Origin: Aradus depressus
Lineage: Eukaryota; Arthropoda; Insecta; Hemiptera; Aradidae
Direction of reading: 5' to 3'
DNA length: 64,000 bases
NCBI GenBank assembly: GCA_963662175.1
Contig: OY759215.1
Coordinates: 54,515,213-54,579,212 of the forward strand
Shown: positions 1 to 8,713 of the stretch, in pieces
How positions within the stretch are numbered: the stretch's first letter is position 1
How the letters are laid out: every line of letters begins with the position of its first letter
The notes under the pieces: generated by a model
Seen by the model: only the letters and a program-made list of their open reading frames with translations
What the model was told of the DNA's origin: nothing
Database searches by the model: none
Translations under genes and position numbers: made by a program

Positions 1-224
1 TGTCGGCAAATAATATATACAAGTTAGCAACATCAGGAAAGATAGAAAAAGAGAAAATTAATTAAAACTTAGGATAGGGTCGCGAGCGCAGGGTTGGCAA
101 ACCTGGTACCATCAGTGTGACCGTGCCTCCGGCTACTTCCCGCAATTACCACAATTTAAATAAATAATAATTTCAACAATTATAGAATAAGCATGTAATG
201 CCAATATTAATACATACATATTTC
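1..224. other. Non-coding, nothing recognised
   Basis: AT-rich sequence with no convincing exon, RNA gene or repeat. It leads into the palindromic repeat that follows. Confidence 0.5.
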
Positions 225-505
225 CAACTTCTAAGTTGAGGAACGCGGACATATTGTGGAAACTTGTAATAAATGAATAAAACAAACTTATTTTTGAAAT
301 ATTGTCTATTCCACTAAAGATATATATATATATATACAACTACCGGTTTCGGCTTTATACCATCGTCAGGTCTAGTTGTGAACTAAAGTTTAGTTCACAA
401 CTAGACCTGACGATGGTATAAAGCCGAAACCGGTAGTTGTATATATATATATATATCTTTAGTGGAATAGACAATATTTCAAAAATAAGTTTGTTTTATT
501 CATTC
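225..505. repeat. Perfect palindrome of two Penelope-like (hammerhead-like) repeat units
   Basis: Bases 272-387 and 389-504 are exact reverse complements (116 bp each) around one unpaired base, G388. The right arm carries CTGACGA (407-413), a possible 3-bp stem GGT/GCC (415-417 with 423-425), GAAA (426-429) and the self-complementary hexamer ACCGGT (429-434). The left arm carries the same in reverse. Single-arm relatives occur at 12.2, 52.5, 53.55 and 54.1-54.2 kb. Termini of Penelope-like elements are known to carry minimal type I hammerhead ribozymes with a short palindromic stem III. The resemblance is inferred and no reverse transcriptase is present here. The lead-in at 225-271 also matches the copy at 52.4 kb. 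Confidence 0.7.
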
Positions 506-2040
506 ATACATATTTCATCTCTTCATCCACAATGAACGTGACCCACACACTACGCTCTTCCACTCAGCACTGATTCAAACTGTTGTTTGTTCCATGAAAG
601 ATATAAATACATATTTCATTCGATCAACTGAGCTAACAGATCACAATATTTCATCAGACAAATCCCAAAGAAGATCGTCCGTCATACATATATCTGGTTT
701 TGTTCCTGGTTTGTCATAGATTCATATTCATTCAGGAAACGAAATTCCTCATGTATATTATTAATTCTTCACATAGGCGTATTCATGAAAAGGCTCCCTC
801 CTTAAAGTTACCTAAAAAAATATATAATATCATAAATAGCCATGTTATGTGATTATCTTACCCTTCCCAAACAAAGGTTCAAAAAACAAAAATCAAATAA
901 TTACTGTGTTCAAATTTCTGTGGTCACAGGGAATAAATTGGTAAGCCTAAATTCGTTACTTTTCAGGGAAGCACTTTTTTACTTTTGCATTAATCGTGTA
1001 AATACAGTTTTGGGAATAAATAAATAATGTTTGCATCATTATTAATCATATATCTTCTAAATCTATAGGAGTGAATGAAAATGAATATTGTTAATCCTTT
1101 CTTGGATTTTCCCTTAGTTACCTAATCATTTAATCATTCCCCACCACTTACCTAATTATTGAGCACACTAACCTAAGTTTTACATACACTTACCTAATTA
1201 TTAACTATAATTTTTGAAATACACGTGAATGATGCCTCTCTACTGTTGATTTACCCGAAAACGCCCTCTTCACTTGGAATAGTCTGCCGTAGAGAATAAA
1301 TGGTTAATGCAGTTATCTCGTGAATGATTCCTCAAAGAAGTAGATTAAGTTGATTTAACCGAGAACATACACAATTTTACGAGATACCAAGAAACCCACA
1401 TCTTTATAATTCCGAAAGTATTAGAGTTCTGAGCTCCCAACTTCTTCACAGTACGCAGATGGCTTGGGCGATCATCATAGTACATAACGCATTTTGGCCA
1501 TTTTACGACTCAACAACTTATTCCCTATGACCATAGATTTCATGACGAGAATTGAAATAGCAAGGATGATACAAAGGAAAGTAATAGTGAAGCACCTGCA
1601 CTGAAGGCTGCTCTCGGCACTTCGTCCTTGTAGTTATAGTATTATAGTTAACGACTCTCATCCTACAAGCACTACTTATTATTTTGCAACTTGTTCTTAA
1701 TTTTCTATTAAATCGTTTTTTTTCTCCCTTCATTTGATGTCATTCTTCTTTCGGACCTTTCGATCAACTGTTACTTTTCATAATTTATTTATTTCTTTAC
1801 AGAATTATTCTTATTATGCTGCGAAGAATGTATATATAAGTCCTCTATATTCAACTTGAACGGTAAGATTTGTCATTTCAGAGAAATTGTCTTCATTATC
1901 ATTTGGTTCATTAATACATTCAACTTCATTATCAACTTTAGTCTTGCTTGAAAGTTATTGAGTTTCTACCTCTTAGAAATGGAATTGATGTAATGTATGT
2001 ATTAATAAAGAAATTGATTTTATTGAATGTTACCTAAAAA
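506..2040. other. Intergenic, no gene recognised
   Basis: Only short random reading frames are present. A short motif resembling ttacctaat recurs around 1118-1200. No splice-bounded coding block, RNA gene or clear repeat boundary was seen. Confidence 0.5.
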
Positions 2041-2205
2041 TGCCATAACTAATTGAATCGTTTAGTTTTGAAAGGGCACATGTCAAATTTTTTTAGATAT
2101 TGAGGTTTTGACGCGATATGGTTCCACTACTGTAAATCTACTTGGAGTTGAAACGGCACATCTTCAATCTGCTCCATTAAAGAGTTACAAGCGTTTTAAA
2201 TAGTC

Positions 2206-2258
2206 GTTTAGTGATGAAACGGCTCATGTCCAGGACATGTGCCCTTTCCCCACTAAAC
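2206..2258. repeat. Subterminal palindrome of the 2.0-4.1 kb transposon
   Basis: Arms 2206-2231 and 2233-2258 are imperfect inverted copies centred on A2232. Each repeats the transposon end motif (GTTTAGT, GAAA(C/G)GG, CATGTCC). A likely role is transposase recognition. Confidence 0.55.
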
Positions 2259-2596
2259 AGCGTTCAAGGTTATACCTGCAGCTGTTACCCCTCCTTCCTT
2301 TTCGCTCGTGCAATATTACTTCATATTTTAATTCAGTTTGAAGCCATCGTTCAATTTCAACGCTAATGTCCCAAGGAAAGTCTCCTAAAGACCAACGTGA
2401 GAAAAATATTTAAAAACATGCAATATCGGGTGAAATTTGCGAGCTTATTAGAGACCATATTAACAGCTTTCCTTTGAAAACATCACATTACACCAGTGGT
2501 ATTGGTTAAATATTTACCAGCAGAACTTAACATCAAGATTATGTATAGTTTATTCTTGAATATATACCCTGACTGAAGGTTAAGTACAACTTCCAT

Positions 2597-3696
2597 TTGT
2601 TGTATTTTAAGGAAACATTTAACTATCGTTTCGGCCGCCCCCAAAAAGATGTTTGTGGTAAGTGCGAAGAACTGTCGACGAAAATCAAAAGCACCACGTT
2701 AAATGATGCAGCCAAACGAGTGGCAGCTGCTGATAAAATGATCCATGTATGTCGTTCAAAACAGTTCTATTCAACTTTGAAAGAGGTGGCAGTGAAATGC
2801 AGAAAGGTGGATGACAAATATGGTGTTGTAGTGGATTATATGCAAAACCTCCCATTACCTCATATACCCATTCAAGAAATATTTTATTACAGGCAGCTGT
2901 GGGTCTACTGTTCTTGTGTCCATGATCTCAAAACTCAAAAAAACACAACATATTGTTATCACGAGGGGATAGCTAAAAAGGGTGGAAACGAAGTAAGCTC
3001 ATCAATGATTATATTCAAAAGAATATACCCCAAACGGCTAAAGAAATTCACGATTTTCTGAAGACAAAATCGCAATCACACAGTACTGCGATTTTTACTT
3101 GCAGTTTCTGAACTGAGGAATGTGGAAATCAAACAGTATTTCCCTGTGAGGGGCCATAGTTTCCTCCCCTGTGATAGGTGTTTAGTGTGATTAAAAGGAT
3201 ATTGAGAAGAGTCGATAGTGTCTACGCTCCGAAGCAGTATACTGATCTCATCAGTGCAAGTGCCGACAATATCGAAGTAATTCCATTGGAGGATAACGGC
3301 ATTATCTTAAACTTCAATAGCTGGTGGCCAAAGCTTTACAAAAAACAAACTGTCCCTGTTGAAGAATTGACCTCGAAAAGAAGAAATAATATTGAGAACA
3401 TAAGTTTCAAAATATCAGATTATTATTACTTTGAGCTGAGGAAAGGTGTGCTCAAGGCATACACCACAATAGGAGGGCTGGTGATGAGAACCTTCAAGCT
3501 CAGGAAACAGAGCATTGGAGCTTCTCTTCCAACAAAAAAAGCTTTTGCGGGGATGAATGCTATTAATGCCTTAAAAATAGAAGACATTAAGAAAGTTCTT
3601 AAATACATTCCTGAAGAAGAACAAACTTTTTACAACCTCTTGACATCTTGGCCAACGGCTTCTGGAAGAGCAGATCTTGAAGAGGAGGAGACTTGA
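2597..3696 (+). pseudogene. Transposase-like protein, frameshifted
   Basis: Three pieces in different frames line up as one protein. The first (2597-3061) has DVCGKCEEL, a Cys-X2-Cys pair, and YYRQLWVYCSCVHDL. The second (about 3062-3172) reads QNRNHTVLRFL and FPVRGHSFLPCDR. The third (about 3175-3696) reads FSVIKRILRRVD and NSWWPKLYKK and ends in an acidic tail. Proteins with this block order are common in insect genomes and are normally transposon-encoded; that family statement is from memory. At least two frameshifts, one near 3172, make it non-functional. It sits inside matching TIRs, which supports a transposase origin. Confidence 0.6.
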
Positions 3697-4077
3697 GAGA
3701 AATCGTGTTTTAATGCACCTTGCTATAAACACTTATTAGTGTTTACTTTATATTTTACTATTCTGTCTTTTACTGACAATTTATATGAGAAAATACAACT
3801 TTTTAGATCATTTTTAGTTGAAGCTTATTGAAAACCCATGAGTTTAGTGGTGAAAGGGCTCATGTCCATCACAGAAAAGTTGCTGCAAGTAAGCTGTAAA
3901 TTCATAAAAAGTCAAAAAACATTAATCAAACTTTATGTTATTGCCTTGTTCAATTATTCATTTAAACAAAAACAGAAAAAAAGGAACTGGCGAGAAATGG
4001 GACAGTTTTTGTGGTCTACTGTAAAATTAGGAAAAGTGGACATGTGCCCTTTCAAAACTAATCGATTCAATTTTTGA

Positions 4078-4970
4078 AATTACTGGCTGTTGTTAATTTT
4101 TTGAAACACGTCGGTAACTGCGTGCTACTTTGTTTCTTCACCACATTTTATATCACTTACTTAAAAAAAAATAAAAAAGGCATTGTCAGAATTAATTTAG
4201 AGATGGTTGAAGTAAATATATCTTGATTCATTTCGTGGTGTTATAATGAAAATATGATTATCTCAATACGTTTCCGTGGGATAGAACCTTCTGTTTATTG
4301 GGCTCCATGTATTTTTCGAAATTCCAATTTACCCTGCATACAGGCAAAAAGAGGAAAAATCAACAGGTGACACACCGACTGAATATTGATAGGTGTCGAC
4401 TTATGAGGTTTTGGATTTACAAATAAAATTTCGTGTTGATACATTCATTGGTTCAATAGTTATTAAAAAATTTATAGTTGTCCTTATAGGGTTCTGGATA
4501 CAGAAGAGAAACGTAAATCTTCATTCTAGCGAGAGTTATCGTGTTCACAGACATAGACAGGATTTTTTTAATTTTTGGAATCAATGAGTTGGAAAACGTG
4601 AAATTTCGAAATTTCCGACCTATTATATAACTTCCCCTTAACTTCGTATAGCTGGGCAAGTAAAAGTTATTCTTTCTTCTAATTAAAAAATACAAATAAA
4701 TAAAGAAATAAACAGCGAAATTTACATAATTAATTATTTTAAATGATAATAAAAAAAGGGTAAATGATAACACTCTCACATGTTAACTAACCCATCACAC
4801 TATCATATTACATAAAATTAAAAAAAACAACATAAACAAGAGTGATAATCACAATGATATCAGAATAAATGTTTTTACTTTCCTTCTATACAAACTTTAA
4901 TGTAATAGATAAAGATTAGTTAGCTTTCATAATACTGTTGCTACAACGTTACATTATCTAACAACATAAA
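4078..4970. other. Intergenic, with a fragment of an unclassified dispersed repeat
   Basis: No gene seen. Around 4415-4470 is a copy of a repeat recognised by a core like cgtgttgatacattcat, and around 4630-4655 the words cttcgtatagctgggc. The same words recur at 42.75-42.81 kb, and the first also at 13.5 and 25.6-25.9 kb. Confidence 0.4.
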
Positions 4971-4972
4971 TA

Positions 4973-5222
4973 GGTTAGGTTTTATGACTCATGCCCGGGC
5001 TTTAATTACGAGGTCATGTCAACTACTACCAGAGCGCTCTTTCGTCACTCTGATGGACTACTGTGGGAGTTCTAAATTTTGCCTACCCTAAATTTTTATT
5101 CACCTAGGGTAGGGTTTAACTCGTACAGGCTCGGGACCATCGCTTTACGTCCCATCCGAAGGACGGCGTGCTTAAGTTTATTTTACCTCCTAGATAAAAT
5201 AAATTAAGAGCCTCGGTCGGAT
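4973..5222 (-). repeat. tRNA-derived SINE, 5'-truncated copy
   Basis: Read on the minus strand this matches the full copy at 52.9-53.2 kb, from GAGGCTC near the end of the tRNA head to the conserved tail GCCCGGGCATGAGTCA. The tRNA-like head upstream of the B box is missing. Confidence 0.75.
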
Positions 5223-5748
5223 TAAAATAAATGACATAGTTATGTTGCCTAACAACAAAATTGAATAGGCAACATAATTATATAAGTAAGAATCACAAAG
5301 GAATTTTTTACTTTACGGCTTCGCTTAATACGAATTGATATTATTACGACAAATTAATCACCAAGGAGTCAGCGGGTACATATGTAACATTCTGAAATTA
5401 CAGCCTGCCTCTTTACAATGTGTCAGGCATACTGCAAAGAGCTGGTTAATTTTGAGCTTGTCCAGACGTTTGTCAACCAGCCTGAATTTCACTAGTGTTT
5501 TTGTATTCAGACTGCCCTCAGTCAACTTCCCTATATGGGGTCGAAAAATCGCGTCCGAGATAAGATCATATAATTCAAAACGTAAAGAAAAGTGGTTTTC
5601 CGCCTGACGTTTATGTACATGTGTGTGTCCGTCTGTCTGATGAGTTTTCTTTTAGTAAAATGTTCGTCACTGTGAGGACTTAGATCTATCGATTTCGGAG
5701 CCAAGCGAATCAGCTGTTTTGGAAATAAGTGCAATTTATCACGTTTTG
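5223..5748. other. Intergenic, no gene
   Basis: Contains inverted fragments of a motif resembling gcctaacaac near 5240-5270, and reading frames without any recognised domain. Nothing firm. Confidence 0.4.
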
Positions 5749-5850
5749 TTAGTTATTGTGACTCATGCCCGGGCTTTAAGAGGTCATATTGTCTACTACC
5801 AGTGCGGGCTGGTAGACAGTCCGACGCCCCTAAATGCTGTCTAGATACTG
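5749..5850 (-). repeat. tRNA-derived SINE, 3' fragment
   Basis: Carries the family tail (minus strand AGCCCGGGCATGAGTCACAA) and about 80 bp of the adjoining body, then diverges. Confidence 0.6.
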
Positions 5851-6089
5851 GCTGAACAATAATCATATCTTATACTTTAATGAATAACCTAAATTTTAAA
5901 GTTCCGAAAAAAAATATTTCGCATAGGTTTAACATAATAAAAATTATCTTGGAACATGGGAGTCATGAATGGTTTTCCATACTGATACCTGTTTTTTGAA
6001 TTGTGGAGACTCAAATTAAGAAATTCTTTGTATAGTTGAGGAAGTAAAATATAGTTCGTATTTGTGGTTTATATCCCAGCCAATCCCGT

Positions 6090-6530
6090 ATGATATAACA
6101 ATGGCCTCTATAGTGTCGTACATAATACACTATGGTGTGTTCTATAGTATCTTATAGAAATGGCTTATTGTATAATGCCTTATAAGAATGAGAAACGTAT
6201 GTAATGTCTTATGGCATTAGCTTATTATATAGTGTGTTCGTAGTCCCACAAGAAATTATAACCATGGTTTCTATATAATAAGCCTAGTACACTACATTCT
6301 ATAGTGACTTAAATCAATGCTTAATAGTGTTTTATACATGGTTTTCTATATAGTGCCTTAATAATGTCATAACAATGGCTATAGTGTTTTATAACAATGG
6401 CACAACGATTTAAATATACAATATATACCAACTAATTAGTGTCATAAGAAAGGCGTTTCATATATTTTCCGTTCACAATGGTTTCTTATATACTGTTTTA
6501 ACGTTTCTTATAACAACGGCTGCAACATTA
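6090..6530. repeat. Degenerate minisatellite
   Basis: Recurring variants of TATAGTGT, CTTATA and ACAATGGC are spaced roughly 20-40 bases apart across about 430 bp (for example near 6110, 6145, 6370 and 6385). No open frame crosses it. It looks like an old tandem array with heavy point and indel decay. Confidence 0.5.
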
Positions 6531-6886
6531 GAATAGTCGTGGGACTGGCAGGGTACCCTCAAGTACGCATCAACGATTAACTTGTCCAAGCGAGGTACCA
6601 CATTCCCGCAAGATTACATTTTTCTAATAGAATCACCTTTTTCGCTTCGCACCATTTTACAAATCGCATGAAGCATAGATAAAAAAAAATCGATAATTTC
6701 GGAAGTTGTTTAAAAATAAATAAATGAAATTTAAAAAATACACATAACATTATTGCCACAGGCTTGAATATAATACCTTTAAGTTATCTTTTTTCACATA
6801 ATATTCTTGTTATTAACACATAATAATGTGTCCGGTAGTTGAGAGGCCTAGGAGCTCTTGTAGATGGGGTACGGCACAGGGATGCT
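6531..6886. other. Non-coding, nothing recognised
   Basis: AT-rich flank on the low-coordinate side of the orphan exon-like block. A short frame on the minus strand has no recognisable domain. Confidence 0.4.
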
Positions 6887-6945
6887 TCAAAGCAGCGGAT
6901 AATCCACTGGCTTGAAGACGTGTCGCACGGCTTCCTCAGCATTGT
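6887..6945 (-). CDS. Possible terminal exon of an unknown gene
   Basis: On the minus strand a pyrimidine-rich tract ending in CTAG is followed by a GC-richer block reading NAEEAVRHVFKPVDYPLL and then TGA. The composition contrasts with the AT-rich surroundings, and the acceptor looks good. I do not recognise the peptide and found no upstream exon between here and the PLA2 gene. It could be a real 3' exon, a retained fragment, or chance. Confidence 0.3.
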
Positions 6946-8538
6946 CTAGAAAAAAAAAGAGTATGTGATAGAAAATAATTTTCCAAAATGATTCAAACAT
7001 ACGGCTTTTGACTAATTATTTAACTATTCTGCCAAGGTTAAGGGGAACAAAATATTTATAAATAAAAATAGAATACCAAATAAACATGATTATTGCCTCC
7101 AGATAATTATTTGAATAAACAAAGATAATTATTTATGGATCAATATAGATCTCTCAAAGTCAAGGCCACGACAATTGTCCGCTGTTTTCTTCTATTAAAA
7201 AATAACACAGGCCTGCAATGCAAAAATTTTCTGAAAACTAATTTGATTCTTATCGATTTCTGGGCGCTGTTTTCAGTAAAAATATGAAAACAATTCCATC
7301 ACCACTAACTCAAAATCTCTTTTAATATCTCCAAAATCACAGTATTTACGTTTCTACACAAAAAAACTTAATTGTAACCAGAAAATTATTATGCTCTCAT
7401 TTGATAAAGTTTTGAAGTAAGAGTATTCGAAGATTTCTCTACGGGGGGGATGAGGTTGACTGTTGTCTTCTCAGCTGCAATTAGATATTTGTGAGAAAAG
7501 ATTCTACTTTAGCCAGTGTAGCTTTTTAAACGAGTAATTTCTGCATAAGTTTCTTTCTTTCACTAATCAGACCATTTTTATTTTTTAACATTTGTGAAGA
7601 CTTGGTTGTGACATCGTACAGAATTACATACTATGTTAAAATCGTGTATAATGCGTATTTTGGTGTAAAACGTTGTGGGTAAGTCGTGGCCCCATATACT
7701 GTTTGTTCTATTCGTAAATAAGAACTTCGACAATGGTCCAACATAGTAAGGGTCCCTATGATTTTAAGAGAGCTCCAAAATTTAACGCACGGAACCTCCA
7801 AATTAAACTCAAATGAGGGAAAATTGGGCTTTCAACAGATTAGGTCTTCTTACATTTCATCGTAAACTTAGTCGGTTATGAGAATAGGTCAAAAAATAGG
7901 ATTCGAAACTGTATATGCCTCCTTTACCAGCCATTTTGACAGGAAGTAAACCACGGACGCAAATGCCCCAGAAAGTAGGTATGCTGAATGAGTAAACGAT
8001 TGTAAAAAATCAGCTTTGTAAGCGTTTCTCACATCTGATCTGAACCTATTTTTCTATTCTAGATTGTGATACAACAAATATATCCGGAAATAATTTTCCA
8101 CAGTTGAAGATAGACACTTTTTGACGAATAGAACATTCACATGACGAAATATATTTCTGTAAAAACATAATGATGTTTTAATTTCAACTAATCGAGATTT
8201 TAATTAAGTTTTCCTCTAAAATTATTTGGAGAAAACAAAAAAAAGTTCAGGGAACGAGAGGAAACATAAACACATATTCCAGCGACTTATTGAAAATAAA
8301 AGCAAATTAGCTTTAATGGTTTCGAATGAAACACAAGCAATCTTCGTCTTTCATTGTTGAAGATTAATTTCTTACTTTTACCATGTATCTGCTATTCACC
8401 TTTAATTCGTTCGAGATAGTATAGTATGAAGATAAGATATGAGTGGGGCGAATCTGAATTGAACGTTTACTTACGGTAAACAGTAGGTAACAAGTGTTTC
8501 ATAAAACGTCATTAAATTAGCTGTTCTTAGCTAATAAA
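6946..8538. other. Intergenic, upstream of the PLA2 gene
   Basis: AT-rich with no convincing exon on either strand. The PLA2 promoter should lie at its right edge, but no TATA or initiator element stands out. Confidence 0.4.
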
Positions 8539-8575
8539 ATGAAATTTTCAATTTTACTATTAATGCTTCATAGTG
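8539..8575 (+). CDS. Candidate alternative first exon of the PLA2 gene
   Basis: ATG at 8539 opens a 12-codon hydrophobic start (MKFSILLLMLHS) ending in G followed by a GTAAGT donor at 8576. The end phase (one extra base) matches the acceptor at 9030. Joining them would give a shorter protein that skips the 8714-8945 exon but keeps the catalytic exons (132 residues). The phase match is seen in sequence. Use of the exon is inference, and it could instead be a 5' UTR exon. Confidence 0.35.
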
Positions 8576-8713
8576 GTAAGTATTACGACACTTCCCTGTC
8601 ACATTTGAAATATATTTTGATTGTCAGTAACAGTATTGTTACCTCCTTAGTTTGTTATAAGTCTAAATTAAGGTGATGAGTTGTTTCTAAATTTGATTGA
8701 TTTTTAATATTAA

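Larger units (their letters stand above)
2050..4077. mobile_element. Decayed DNA transposon with ~36-bp TIRs
   Basis: The left end (from ~2050) and right end (to ~4077, reverse strand) share AATTGAATCG, then TTAGTTTTGAAAGGGCACAT, with about one mismatch. The CACATGTCC core also recurs below the ends: near 2150, as a palindrome at 2206-2258, and at 3840-3870. These copies could be transposase-binding sites. The interior holds a broken transposase-like gene at 2597-3696. I could not fix a target-site duplication, and I cannot name the superfamily from sequence alone. Confidence 0.65.

Noticed and set aside
447..456. AT microsatellites (also 60637-60656)
   Set aside because: Ordinary for this base composition; only the one inside the palindrome matters, and only for its exact symmetry.
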